A stretch of DNA of 64,000 bases from Zygnema cylindricum (taxonomy: Eukaryota; Streptophyta; Zygnematophyceae; Zygnematales; Zygnemataceae), in contig JBBHKE010002882.1 in NCBI GenBank assembly GCA_037447655.1, positions 339,612 to 403,611 on the forward strand, read 5' to 3'. The translations under genes and the position numbers were made by a program. Of this stretch, positions 1-11,168 are shown piece after piece. The notes beneath the pieces were generated by a model, which made no database searches, was not told the DNA's origin, and saw only the letters and a program-made list of their open reading frames with translations. Each line of letters opens with the position of its first letter. Position 1 is the stretch's first letter.

Positions 1-714
1 CATCTTCAACTAACAACAATATGAGACCATTACAATATTCTGCCATGCTGCCTCCTGTATACTTGTAATCCTATGTATTTCCTACAGTAATAATATCATG
101 TTGAGCATAAGATCGAAGTTAAGTATCATTTAAAGGTTTCTAGATTTTTGAAGCTTCTTAATCTGAATATGTGACATGTGAAGCTCTTTGTAGATCATAA
201 GTTTTATGAGAGGTAGAGCTTGCTAATTCTTGGTGCCCCAGTTCACATCAGATTCAACCAAAGTGCCATTTAATACATCGAAAAGTTTCACTTGGGTAAA
301 GTATGAATTTACCAAATCCGCCGAATACAAATACTATTGACCATTAAAAACTAGTATTTGTGAGGATGGGCACGTGACTTGTTGTTCTATGCTAACAATA
401 GGAGTGGAAAAAGATGATACAGTAGTCATCAAGAAATAAATAAGTTGAAAGCTCTAATAGAAAACCTATTCAACCACCACTTCAACAAGCAACAAAACAC
501 AAAATAGACACACAATAGGTCAATAAATCTACCACATTGTAGATCTGACAACAAGGAACAAACATGCAAATTTACACAGAAGTATGTTTGAATTGCTTTT
601 TCTTACAGGTGTTGATATTCGCATATAGTACACCATTGAGCATAAAAAATAGTATGGTACAATATTTTTTTGTACAAGGCGAGAACGCTTTTCGTTGTAC
701 CGCCAAAATGTTTC
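1..714. other. AT-rich sequence with no recognisable gene
   Basis: No reading frame here has a recognisable motif. The stretch ends at a run of ten N, so it may not be physically contiguous with what follows. Confidence 0.5.
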
Positions 715-724
715 NNNNNNNNNN
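715..724. other. Assembly gap (10 N)
   Basis: Ten consecutive N mark a scaffold join. Anything spanning it, including the open frame on the minus strand at 529-855, is unreliable. Confidence 0.98.
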
Positions 725-862
725 ATAAGGCCTCGACTTTTTTTTGGAGTAGAGATGAAGGCATAATCTACTATTCCCAAAAAAATGATCGTGATCCCTT
801 CCTCAGAAATGACGATCAAAACTCCTCCTGCAGATAAAGTAACGACTCTTTCCATCGGTACC

Positions 863-1341
863 CTACATCATCTTTTTCATCTCTCTTAACTTGTCTAGAT
901 TCACATGCCCAAGCCTCTTATGCCACATCATAATATCATGAACACCAGCATAATAAAGTTTCTTCTTTTCATTACTTAAAACCAGCATAAACATCCCATG
1001 GCTACCTTTCTCAGCAATGAAATAGACGTCCTCCTCAAAACTAGCAGTAAAGACTCCTTCCCTAGTGCTAGTAAAAAAACCCTTATCATCTAATACGGAA
1101 GTAGAGATGAGGTTTTTTTTCAGCTCCGGAATAAACAATACATCGGAGAATGTTAATATGGATGTCTTTCCTTCTACTAACACTTTCAAATCTATCGATC
1201 CTACAAGAGTAGTGGTGACTATCCTCCCATCCCCGTACTCTATCTCTACGATGGGAATATTTCTTATCTTAGTGAACAGGTGCCTATCCTTACACATGTG
1301 CATGGAGGCACATGAATCTACAATCCAGCCTGCTTCACCTT
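863..1341 (-). pseudogene. copia family 1 protease and pre-integrase segment, truncated
   Basis: The aspartic protease site reads DSCAS where copia proteases have DSGAS, so the catalytic glycine is replaced. It is followed by MHMCKD, a VEIEYGDG strand and the pre-integrase motif MWHKRLGHVNLDKL. Homology to the other family-1 copies ends just after, at about 868, and the integrase core is absent. The catalytic change and the truncation both indicate a dead copy. Confidence 0.8.
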
Positions 1342-2389
1342 TTAATCCACCGTAAGCACATTTCTGCCTTCGTGGTATTTCGACCTCGTTTTCATCTCCA
1401 ACTCCTCATCTAAAAGGAGCTCATCGTCCTCGTCCTCGGATTCCGCCTCATGTACCTGTGTCACAAGGGCCTTTTTCTTTCCTCTCGCGGTACCACCGGT
1501 CTGCCCCTCCTTTAACCGAAGCTCGGTTAGCTTAGTGCACTCTGCCATATAGTGCCGCAGTTTCTTACAAAAATAACATAAACCTTTGAGAGCCCTTGGT
1601 CCGAACTCGTCTGCCTCATTTTTTTGCTCCCTTCCCCCATTGTTTCCGACCTATTTCGGGAATCCTTGTTCCTCTAATCGGTCGAAGTTGCCAAGGCTTG
1701 GCCACTCTTTCCTCCCCTTCGGATCTCTATCGTATTCTCCCAAACGAGAATCATCCCTATCACTGAGTTCCATATCCACCTTGAGTCCTGCAAGTCCTGC
1801 ACACGGTTGACTATGTTCTCGAACTCATCGGGTAACTTCATCAGTAAAATTTTAACCTTTTCTTTTTCACTAAAATCTTTTCCCGCACTCTCTAGCTCCA
1901 TGAAAGTGTAGCAAGCTCATTGCAAAAATCCAACATTTTCCCCCCTTTGTATACATATTCCTTAACTTTCTGATCAGCCAACTGTTGTTGCTGAATCGTA
2001 CCACTCCGGTTCATCTCTATGAGAGCCATCCACAAATCGGATGCTTTTTGTACCTGCAAATGAGGACATGCAAGTCCTTGAGTAAGATGGCGTAGGATGA
2101 ATTGCTTTGCCGCCATATTGTTGAAATCCCAGGTTTGAGTATCATTCTCCTTGTTCCTCGGAATAGGTGACATGAATGTTGAACCTGTTGCTATTGGTGT
2201 GGTCGTCTCCTTCTCCGCTCCTTTGTCCACAACCTCTCCTTCCTTTGTCTCCACCGTTGAAGATGGACCTGCTTTCTTTGTGAATCTGCTTCCTTCAAAC
2301 CCTGGAGGAAATCCAAGACTTGATGGACGCCCCAATCATCCACTCACTATTCCCCAAAATCTTTTTTCGCATAGAGTTTCTATCCTCAT
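1342..2389 (-). pseudogene. copia family 1 gag, broken
   Basis: Gag coats the retrotransposon RNA in virus-like particles. The frame starts at the ATG at 2389 but meets a stop within about 20 codons (TGA near 2338), then continues through a PPGFEG segment (2335-1892), a second frame (1901-1674) and a zinc knuckle at about 1590-1549. The knuckle reads CYFC-x4-H-x4-C, the copia CX2CX4HX4C spacing. Acidic residues (ESEDEDDELLLDEE) follow the knuckle, as in the copy at 45 kb. At least two frame changes make it non-functional. Confidence 0.8.
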
Positions 2390-2438
2390 ACTTTCCTAGT
2401 ATATTAAGTTAGTTCCATTAAAGATTGGTACCCTAGAG

Positions 2439-2453
2439 GGTGGGCCCATAACC
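2439..2453 (-). promoter_or_regulatory. Primer-binding site complementary to the 5' half of initiator tRNA-Met
   Basis: The bases immediately after the LTR read GGTTATGGGCCCACC on the minus strand, the exact reverse complement of GGTGGGCCCATAACC in the anticodon arm of plant initiator tRNA-Met. This is the arrangement known from Drosophila copia, which primes with a cleaved tRNA half rather than with the tRNA 3' end. Confidence 0.8.
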
Positions 2454-3520
2454 TGAAACTCTAAGACCTTTATAAGTCCTCAGAGTGGACAGCTTCCAAG
2501 AAGCCTCTATGATAACCCTGACCCCTTTGTGTTTCAGCAAAAACAACTACCACCCTCGCAAACAAAAACTCTAACCAACTTCACCCTTGTGAAGGCAAGA
2601 CTCCCCTGAGTCGATAGCAAAAAGAATCTCTAAATTTGCTCCCTTGAGCAGTTAGTTATAGAGGCCAAAGTTGACCTTTTGTACACAAGCTCTCTGGGAG
2701 AGAGGGTCCTATCTCCTAATTTTTCTAAGTCCTATCTCTCTCACAGACTCTATCTACTCATGTACGAAGCCAATTAGATTACACTTCCGTACACAAAAGT
2801 ACAGTTGCCGGTGTACTTTCTGTATGAACACTGTTCAACATGGCCTAAATGTCGACACGTGGTATATCCGGATTCGCTCCCTTTATCCTCGTAGATGCCG
2901 CGATCCAATTTCATTCTACCACGTGTCATCCGATGTGGCGATGACCAAAAACCGCCAAAATCCTCTTCCGCCATCTCCGCGTTTAATTCCGGCCGTCCGA
3001 TTAAATTCACATTTAATCGTAGCCGTAATAAATACAAATGCGGTATTCGTTTCGCTAAAGAAATAAATGCGCGGTATTCGTTTCTTATTTGTACTGTAAT
3101 CCGTACTTTTACATTAATGGATCTATGTCTTCCGTAAACAGTTCAGTTAAATGAATAATCCTAGGTGTTAATGTTTAATTAAATATCAAACCCTATAGTA
3201 CGTAACAATAGGTCTAGACTTAACGGATAAGGCTACCGGCTACCGGCAGCTTATCGTCCGGCAGATAACAGGATCAAATCATGGAGGCATCACATATTCT
3301 TTTAGTAAACAAAACCCCTAATGGTAAATAAACTAATATTTATATCCCGTAAACTTCTGGGTAGCTTAGGTAGCCATGGCTGTAGCTTCCTCTCTAATTT
3401 CTCAATGACTCCGACAAGTTTGAGAGTTGGAGAGAGAAGTTAGAGGTAGACTGCCTTGTCTTCTATATATATTTCTATTTAGACCTAGAAAATACTTTAA
3501 ACGGACCATTAATTTCTACA
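2454..3520 (-). repeat. LTR of copia family 1 (1,067 bp)
   Basis: In element orientation it begins TGTAGAAATTAATGG and ends in GAGTTTCA, followed directly by GGTTATGGGCCCACC. A second near-copy lies at 4979-6046, and related LTRs lie at 48408-49440 and 59180-60222. TG and CA termini are present. Confidence 0.88.
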
Positions 3521-4481
3521 CCACGTTATACCATGGGGAAAGGGGACCGTAAGGACCGTACGAGGGAGTCATGAATGCTGTAGTCGCGTGTCCAACGGGA
3601 TTGTACGCGACAGGCGGATCGTGCGGTGCTCTTGGATTTGGAGCGTTGTATTTGTTTTGGCCGTCGCCGCCGCCTGACGCACGTTCACGTTTTCGGGCGA
3701 GGATTGGACTCGCGTCGATTAAGTGATCTTTTTCTTTGCAGTATCTGCCAAAAATAGAAGATCCTGCAGCACTATTATTTTTTTTTGAAGCAAAAGTAGT
3801 TAGTGCCGTAGCGTCAGATGTCATCACATGTTTTTTTAATTTTTGTCTACTTTCTTCATAGACAAGTTGATTGGTTAGATCAGGTAGCGTGACATTTGCA
3901 GGATTTTTGTCAATTGTACCAACAAAAGATTCAAAACTGGGCGGCAATCATCCCAAAATCGCGCTAATGAAATCTTCATGAGTAACAAGATAATTAATGC
4001 ATTTCAAACGACTAGTGTATGATTGTACTTTTTGTATAAAAGACAACATATCTCCGGACTTATCATTTTCAAGAATAATGAATTCGTGTCAAAGGGCCAA
4101 ACAATGAGGCGAGGTGTCGGTTTCATACGCGACGCATAAAAGTCGCCACGCTTCATTTGCGGTTATGGGACTTCGTACAAGATTCGCAATTGTACCATCC
4201 AACGACAAAATGAGACGAGACAAAGCAATGGAGTCCTTTTCTTTCCACCCAATGATTGCAATTTGGGCGGCCGCAAAATCATCTTCATCCTTGTCTGGCA
4301 AAACCAGACTGATGACATCTCCTATGACGTGGTCCCATAATTTTTCAAAACTAAATAAATGCTGGATGAGAAATTTCTAGTTGTAAAAATCATGACCTTT
4401 AAATTTATGTACCGAGTTTGACACGGCCGAAGCCGTGGGCCCATAACCTAATAAATTAGCAGCCATAACAAAGGAAATCAT
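3521..4481 (-). pseudogene. copia family 2 gag, copy A (truncated)
   Basis: Homologous to the gag of the longer family-2 element (12,080-11,100). It carries the same KFKGQDFYNWKFLI start region, but a CGA codon of the longer copy is TGA here, so the frame stops after the segment ending HCLAL. The open frame resumes to the knuckle region (YCKEKDHLIDA, the last Cys position changed) and the basic tail. The 3' end is cut off exactly where the family-1 LTR begins at 3520. Copy B at 6047-7010 shares both the nonsense change and the junction, so A and B descend from one another. Confidence 0.8.
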
Positions 4482-4931
4482 TTAAAGGTACAGAACAAAA
4501 AAAAAAAAGGGTACAAAGTAAAAGAAATAAAAAAAAAGACAGCAAGGACAAAAAAGACTATCGTGAACTTAAGTTCAAAATGATAAAAGAATTGAATAAA
4601 AGACATTGTGAGACGCTTGAGTTTTATAGATGATCTCAAGCGTGTATGACGCACTATTCTAAGTGGAAGTAAAACTAAGGAAGGTAGAACTAATTTAGGT
4701 ACATCTAATAAGTGGAACTATGACTAATCAAGGTACATCTAGAAGTGGAGTTACAGCCAGGTAGAAAGATTCTAAATGTTTTAGTGGGAATCTTTCTACG
4801 CAACATCATTATGTACAAACAAGTACAAGAACACTAAATAAAGTGGTACACTTAAGACTTAGTGTTCTAGGACTTAGAAGTATCGTACGGAAAAGTGATT
4901 CAATAGTATAGTGGAATTACGAATTCCAACA
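4449..4931 (-). repeat. LTR of copia family 2 (about 483 bp), shared by two internal regions
   Basis: In element orientation it starts TGTTGGAATTCG right after a polypurine tract (complement of 4932-4940) and runs to a half-tRNA primer-binding site at 4448-4435. It therefore serves both as the 3' LTR of the long family-2 element (7542-12,531) and as the 5' LTR of gag copy A. The left border is inferred from the primer-binding site. If that site is right, the LTR ends in TTA rather than the usual CA. Confidence 0.65.
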
Positions 4932-4978
4932 CCCCCCCTCAATTGAAGCACGGAGAGTATGTGTTTAGCCAAGTAGAC
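4932..4978 (-). pseudogene. Last codons and polypurine tract of the family-2 pol, split off by an insertion
   Basis: This short piece holds the final codons and stop of the family-2 pol and the tract GAGGGGGGG next to the LTR. It is separated from the rest of the pol (7542 upward) by the insert at 4979-7541. TAGAC occurs on both sides of that insert (4974-4978 and 7542-7546), as expected of a 5-bp target duplication. The pol frame is continuous if one TAGAC copy and the insert are disregarded. Confidence 0.7.
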
Positions 4979-6046
4979 TGAAACTCTGAGACCTCCATAA
5001 GTCCTCAGAGTGGACAGCTTCCAAGAAGCCTCTAGGATAATCCTAACCCCTTTGTGTTTAAGCAAAAATAACTGCCACCCTGGCAGACAAAAACTCTGAC
5101 CACCTTCACCCCTGTGAAGGGAAGACTCTCTTGAGTCGATAGCTAAAAGAATCTCTGAATTTGCTCCCCTGAGCAGTAAGTTATGGAGGGTCAAAGTTGA
5201 CCTTTTGTACAGAAGCTCTCTAGGAGAGGGGGTCCTATCTTCTAATTTTTCTAAGTCCTATCTCTCTCAGAGACTCTATCTACTGATGTACGGAACCAAT
5301 CAGATTTCAGTTCCGTACGCAAAAGTACAGTTGCCGGTGTACTTTATGTACGGACATTGTACGACATGGCCTAAATGTCCACACGTGGAATATCCGGATT
5401 CGCTCCTTTAATCCTCGGAGATGCCGCGCTCCAATGTAACATCGCCACGTGTCATCCGATGTGGCGATGCCCACAAACCTCCAAATTCTTCTTCCGCGAT
5501 CTCGGCGCTAATTACGGCCGTCCGATTAAACTCGCATTTGATCGTAGCCGTTATAAATACATGCGCGGTATTTGTTTCGCTTACGAAATCAATGCGCGGT
5601 ATTGATTTCTTATCCGTACCGCAATTCGTACTTTTACACTACCATATCTATGTATCCCGTTAACAGTTATAGTTAAATGAATAATCCTAGGTGTTAATGT
5701 TTAATTAAATATCAAACCCTATAGTACGTAACAATAGGTCTAGACTTAACGGATAAGGCTACCGGCTACCGGCAGCTTATCGTCCGGCAGATAACAGGAT
5801 CAAATCATGGAGGCATCACATATTCTTTTAGTAAACAAAACCCCTAATGGTAAATAAACTAATATTTATATCCCGTAAACTTCTGGGTAGCTTAGGTAGC
5901 CATGGCTGTAGCTTCCTCTCTAATTTCTCAATGACTCCGACAAGTTTGAGAGTTGGAGAGAGAAGTTAGAGGTAGACTGCCTTGTCTTCTATATATATTT
6001 CTATTTAGACCTAGAAAATACTTTAAACGGACCATTAATTTCTACA
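4979..6046 (-). repeat. LTR of copia family 1, second copy (1,068 bp)
   Basis: Near-identical to 2454-3520 and joined to family-2 gag at the same base (TTTCTACA then CCACGTTATACC on the plus strand). Its left edge is flanked by TAGAC, the same five bases that follow the partial LTR ending at 7541. Confidence 0.85.
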
Positions 6047-7010
6047 CCACGTTATACCATGGGGAAAGGGGACCGTAAGGACCGTACGAGGGAGTTATGA
6101 ATGCTGTAGTCGCGTGTCCAACGGGATTGTACGCGACAGGCGGATTGTGCGGTGCTCTTGGATTTGGAGCGTTGTTTTTGTTTTGGCCGCCGCCGCCACC
6201 TGACGCACGTTCACGTTTTCAGGCGAGGATTGGACACGCGTCGATTAAGTGATCTTTTTCTTTGCAGTATCTGCAAAAAATAGAAGAGCCTACAGCACCT
6301 GGATTATTTTTTTTTGAAGCAAAAGTAGTTAGTGCTGTAGCGTCAGATGTCATCACATGTTTTTTTATTTTTTGTCTACTTTCTTCATAGACAAGTTGAT
6401 TGGTTAGATCAGGTAGCGTGACATTTGCAGGATTTTTGTCAATTGTACCAACAAAAGATTCAAAACTGGGCGGCAATCCTGCCAAAATCACGCTAATGAA
6501 ATCTTCATGAGTAACAGGATAATTAATGCATTTCAAACGACTAGCGTATGATTGTACTTTTTGTATAAAAGACAACATATCTCCGGACTTATCATTTTCA
6601 AGAATAATGAATTCGTGTCAAAGGGCCAAACAATGAGGCCAGGTGTCGGTTTCATACGCGACGCATAAAAGTCGCCACGCTTCATTTGCGGTTGTGGCAC
6701 TTCGTACAAAATTCGCAATTGTACCATCCAACGACAAAATGAGACGAGACAAAGCAATGGAGTCCTTTTCTTTCCACGCAATGATTGCAATTTGGGCGGC
6801 CGCAAAATCATCGTCATCCTCGTCTGGCAAAACTAGACTGATGGCATCTCCTATGACGTGGCCCCATAATTTTTCAAAACTAAATAAATGATGGATGAGA
6901 AATTTCCAGTTGTAAAAATCCTGACCTTTAAATTTATGTACCGAGTTTGACATGGCCAAAGTCGTGGGCCCATAACCTAATAAATTAGCAGCCATAACAA
7001 AGGAAATCAT
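6047..7010 (-). pseudogene. copia family 2 gag, copy B (truncated)
   Basis: A second copy of the 3521-4481 segment with the same CGA-to-TGA stop and the same junction to a family-1 LTR. Unlike A and the long element, it has ATG at the MSNSVHKF position just after the primer-binding site, which may be the true gag start. The zinc knuckle is intact (CRYC-x4-H-x4-C). Confidence 0.8.
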
Positions 7011-7327
7011 TTAAAGGTACAGAACAAAAAAAAAAAGGGTACAAAGTAAAAGAAATAAAAAAAAGACAGCAAGGACAAAAAAGACTATCGTGAACTTAAG
7101 TTCAAAATGATAAAAGAATTGAATAAAAGACATTGTGAGACGCTTGAGTTTTATAGATGATCTCAAGCGTGTATGACGCACTATTCTAATTGGAAGTAAA
7201 ACTAAGGAAGGTACAACTAATTTAGGTACATCTAATAAGTGGAACTATGACTAATCAAGGTACATCTAGAAGTGGAGTTACAGCCAGGTAGAAAGATTCT
7301 AAATGTTTTAGTGGGAATCTTTCTACG
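6978..7327 (-). repeat. Partial family-2 LTR of copy B
   Basis: It matches the family-2 LTR from its primer-binding-site end up to the far arm of the internal hairpin (…AATCTTTCTACG). It breaks off there against a piece of family-1 LTR. Confidence 0.7.
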
Positions 7328-7541
7328 CCGGCACATACCTTTTAGTAATTAATCCCTTGACTAATATAAATTTCCCGTAAACCTCAGGATAGCCTAGGTA
7401 GCCATGGCTCTAGCTTCCTCTCCAATTTCTCAGTGACTGCGACAAGTTTGAGGGTTGGAGAGAGAAGTTAGAGGTAGACTGCCTCGGCTTCTTTATTTCT
7501 ATTCAGACCTAGAAAATACTTAAAAACCATTAATTTCTACA
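7328..7541 (-). repeat. Fragment of family-1 LTR (about 214 bp)
   Basis: It matches the TG-end fifth of the family-1 LTR, including the segment with GTAGCCATGGC and AGACCTAGAAAATAC. It ends at TTTCTACA followed by TAGAC, matching the TAGAC before 4979. It is probably the surviving end of an LTR first inserted in the family-2 pol tail. Confidence 0.75.
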
Positions 7542-7847
7542 TAGACCAGAAGAGAGAACATTTTTGGTGAAAGAAGAAGGAGGAAGAGGTTTGGTAGGGA
7601 AGTCGGCAAGTTGATTAGAGGTAGAGCAATGAGAGAAAGAGATTGTGTTATCCACAATTTTTTCTTGTGTAAAGTGGTACTGTATATCGATATGTTTTGT
7701 TCGAGTATCGTGGATGAGATTTTTCATGAGAGCGAGAGCCCGTTGAGAATCACAAAAGATGGGAGTGGGAGAAGTTTGACGAAAAGACAGGTCTGTGAGA
7801 AGGCGTCGAAGCCAAATGGCAGTTTTTGTTGCAGAGGTGCCCGCCAT
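7542..7847 (-). pseudogene. copia family 2 RNase H, C-terminal part
   Basis: Contains FCDSQRALALM and TRTKHIDIQYHF, typical of copia RNase H, and ends in a stop created by the family-1 LTR: the last three codons before the stop are LTR bases (TGTAGAAATTAA). The natural terminus is at 4978-4932. Confidence 0.82.
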
Positions 7848-7910
7848 ATATTCAGCTTCGGTAGATGAGAGAGCAACAGTTGGTTGTTTTCTAGAGGACC
7901 ATGAGACAAG

Positions 7911-9155
7911 TCAACCACCTAGGGAGAAGCGAACACCAGAAATAGAACGGCGTTCATCAGTTTGATTCCCCCAGTCCGCATCACAAAATCCAACAAGAGA
8001 GGAATCGGGAAGAGAGAGAGAGAAGGAGAGGTAAAAGGAGGAAGAGAGAAGGTGAGGCAAAGATGTTTGGTGCCTTGAAGGTATCTTAAGAAACGTTTCA
8101 TCGCATCGAGATGAGTTTGAGTCGCACAATGAGAGAATTGAGATAAGAGACACAACAATGCAAATGTCCGGACGCGATCCCAACATGGCATACATCAACT
8201 TTCCTACAATAGACCGGTAAAGGGACCCTATTTCTCCTTGGGCATTCCCATCGGAGACTTCTTTTCTAAGTGTGGTATTGGGATCAAGAGGTGTAGAGAC
8301 AGGATTACAATCAGACATTCCAAAGGTCTCTAAAAGATCGACAATATAATGCTCTTGACTCATTTGTAATAAACGTTTAGACCTATTCCTTGTAATGCTA
8401 ATGCCTAAACAATAATCAAGGTCACGTAAATCTGTCATCGGCCAATGAGAAGCTAGCATAAGTTTGCCTTTGTTAATTCCTGTTTTACTAGGACCAGCAA
8501 GTATTAAATCATCGACGTATATAATAATAATGACTAAAATGTCACCTGTATCTTTAATGTAAATACCAAGATCTGCACTAATTTCTTTGAATCCATCTTT
8601 TAATAAAGCAGAGACAAGCGTTTTGTGCCATACACGTGGCGCTTGCTTAAGACCGTAAATGGATTTTTTTAATCGACACACCAAAGATTTTTGTCCAGCT
8701 ACAGCGTATCCAGAAGCCTGCTCCATATAAATATCTTCTTCAAGAGTCCTGTGGAAAAAGGCAGTTTTGACGTCGAGTTGCTGAAGTTCCCAGTCGTGAA
8801 TTGCCGCCAAAGACAAAATTGTACGAATAGATTCAAATTTCGCAACCAGCGCGAAAGTTTCATTGTAGTCAATGCCTTCGGTTTGTGAATACCCTTTTGG
8901 AACAAGACGCGCTTTGTAACGTTCAACAAATCCATCTGCAAATGTTTTAACTTTAAAAACCCACTTTGAACCAATGGTGCATCTGTTAGGTGGCAATTTG
9001 CAAAGCGTCCAAGTTTGATTTGTCATTAAAGATTGATATTCTTCATTAGCCGCCAACTGCCACTTGTCTGCATCTGGACGCTTTAGAGCGGATTTCAATG
9101 TAAGTGGGGGATCTTTTACATCAGCAAGATTGGCGTGGGCAAGATTTATGGTCAC
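7911..9155 (-). pseudogene. copia family 2 reverse transcriptase
   Basis: The RVT_2-type domain is open over 414 codons: IGSKWVFKVK, RYKARLVPKGYSQ, DVKTAFFH, IYGLKQAPR and the catalytic YVDD. Downstream, near 8,150, the conserved stretch runs out of frame: LDAMKRFLRYLQGTK lies in another frame (8191-7919) and the RNase H start GFCDADWG is back in the first frame. These two offsetting frameshifts mark the copy as decaying. Confidence 0.9.
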
Positions 9156-9827
9156 CTTCTAAGTGGGGCGTACAAGTCGAGTACTCTGCCGTACATCTTG
9201 CTGAGTTGGCAAATTGGTCACAAGATTTGTCCTGGACGATTGCGCAAGTGGATTCATCAGATTTATTGGAATAAAAGTTGAAGTAGGCCGTACTTGGTCC
9301 TTCGACATTAATGACGATAATTGTGTTTCGTTCGGCGCGCGTGAGTTTTCGTCTCAAAGCAAAGTTCCAATGTGATTTGTCGGTTCGTCAAAATTGATTT
9401 TGTCAAGATTTGTTGCCGCAGACAACTGGTCACGTGAAGCGGCTGATGCATTGTCGGTCACAACGATTTGCGTTTGGGAAGTGGACGCGGATTTTGCGGC
9501 CGGTTCCACCGTCGAAGATTTTTCCAATCTGTCAAAATAAGTAAAAACTAGGTTTTTTGAATCTGTCATTGTAGTCGTTGGATTGTTAGAAGGGGACAAA
9601 AGAGGAATAAGAGAATCAACGGATGATAAATTCGTAGAAAAATCAATGGTTAGAGGTGTGATAGGTAGATTTGGTACGAGGCGACGAATAAGGGGGTCCT
9701 CGTTAAAAATGACGTCACGTGAAATGATAATAAGATGCATTATAAGACAGTATATGCAGTACACCTTGAGTGGGAAGCGTACCCTACAAATATTCCTTTA
9801 ATGGCCTTTGCACCCTATTTTCCATCA

Positions 9828-10424
9828 CTATTTGTAAGATTGTTGTAATAGGCTTTCTTTTCCAAAAATGCGGAAGTGAGATACATTTGGCCTTTTTTTA
9901 TACCATGCCTCAAAAGGGGTTTTGTTTTTAAAAGCCGATGTGGGTGACCTATTACGGACATAACAAGCCGTTAGTACCGCTTCAGCCCAAAAAGATTGAG
10001 GTAAGGAGGCAAAATGCATCATGGATCGAGCCATATCGGCAAGGGTTCGATTGAGTCTTTCAGCATCCCCATTTTGTTGAGGTGTATGTGGAGCAGTTAA
10101 TTCATGAATTATGCCACATGATGCTAAGAATTCAGAAAATTCATGCGACAAATATTCCCCCCCGTTATCGCTTCTTAACATTTTTATACGGGAGGAGAAT
10201 TGGTTTTCAACGAGGGACTTAAAATGCTTGAAATGAGTAAAAGCTTCAGACTTATTTTTCATGAGATATACATGAGTGAATCGTGAATAATCATCGATAA
10301 AGGTAATGAAATACACAAAACCACTCAAACTCGGTATTCTCATTGGTCCACATATATCACTAGAAATAATACCAAGAAGAGAATTTGATTCAGAATAGCT
10401 TTTTGGAAAAGGTATTCGAGGCAT
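9828..10424 (-). pseudogene. copia family 2 integrase core
   Basis: The integrase inserts the cDNA into the genome. The D-D-E triad is visible: D in SSDICGPM, D in RSDNGGEY, and E in GDAERLNRT (the usual form is GVAER). The segment HTPQQNG precedes the glutamate. A stop separates it from the upstream protease frame near 10,440. A linker frame with SRDVIFNE follows at 9764-9354. Confidence 0.88.
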
Positions 10425-10460
10425 CTTTCCAATAATACATCCATTGCAAAAATCTAAATT

Positions 10461-11168
10461 TTAAGCATCAAAATAATCTAAGCCTGAAACAAGGCCTTTA
10501 CTAAGAGATGTTAAACTTTGTCTATTTAAATGGCCATATCGTAAATGCCATTTATGAAAACAAGAGGAGGAAGAAGAAGTTGCTACATTCGCATGCGCTA
10601 AATCTCTAAAAGATTTTAAAACATAGAGATTACCACATTTAATCCCTTTTCCAAGGGAAGAGTGGTTTGACGAGAAAAAAATGACTTTGTTTTCCGAAAT
10701 GACTCCAAAACTACCATTTCGCAGCGCCGTACCCACGGAGAAAAGGTTTTTTTTGAGTTCGGGTACATAATAAACATTTTCCAGAATGAGTGGTTCGGAG
10801 CTATTCGGATTTATGGCCACCTGTCCAACCATAGTAGATATTAGGACAAAATTATTTTCAAGCAAAATGCGTAAAGGAACATGAAGCATTACAAGATTCG
10901 TCATGATAGATTTTGTACATGACATGTGATGCGACGCACCCGAATCTACCAACCAATCAAAGTTATTACCTGATGCATTAAATGCGTACCCATAGTCCAT
11001 TGGAGGAATGGGAGCAGGTACGGAATTGGTGTGGTTGATAGGTGGCGCTTCTTGATTTACTACGTCAGATTGAAGGAGTGGTGGAGGAACGTTCGGCGCG
11101 TATTGAAAGTGAGGTGCCACGTTATACCACGGGGAAAGGGGACCGTAAGGACCGTACGAGGGAGTCAT
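10461..11168 (-). pseudogene. copia family 2 protease and pre-integrase region
   Basis: Pro-rich linker, then the aspartic protease site in FDWLVDSGASHHMS with an intact D-S-G, the strand LENVYYVPELKKNLFSV, and the pre-integrase motif KWHLRYGHLNRQSL. The protease would cut Gag-Pol during particle maturation. This segment is open over 235 codons, the best preserved part of the element together with integrase and RT. Confidence 0.85.

Larger units (their letters stand above)
868..3520 (-). mobile_element. Ty1/copia element, family 1, 5' half only (LTR-gag-protease)
   Basis: Reading on the minus strand this holds a 5' LTR (3520-2454), a half-tRNA primer-binding site (2453-2439), a gag start ATG at 2389, a zinc knuckle, a protease segment and the pre-integrase region, after which homology stops near 868. 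Integrase, reverse transcriptase and RNase H are missing. The 5' LTR abuts the middle of a family-2 gag at 3520/3521, so this element was inserted into that gag. The other flank is lost, so no target duplication can be checked. The closest relatives in the window are the plus-strand copies at 43.5-49.4 kb and 59.2-62.6 kb. Confidence 0.85.
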
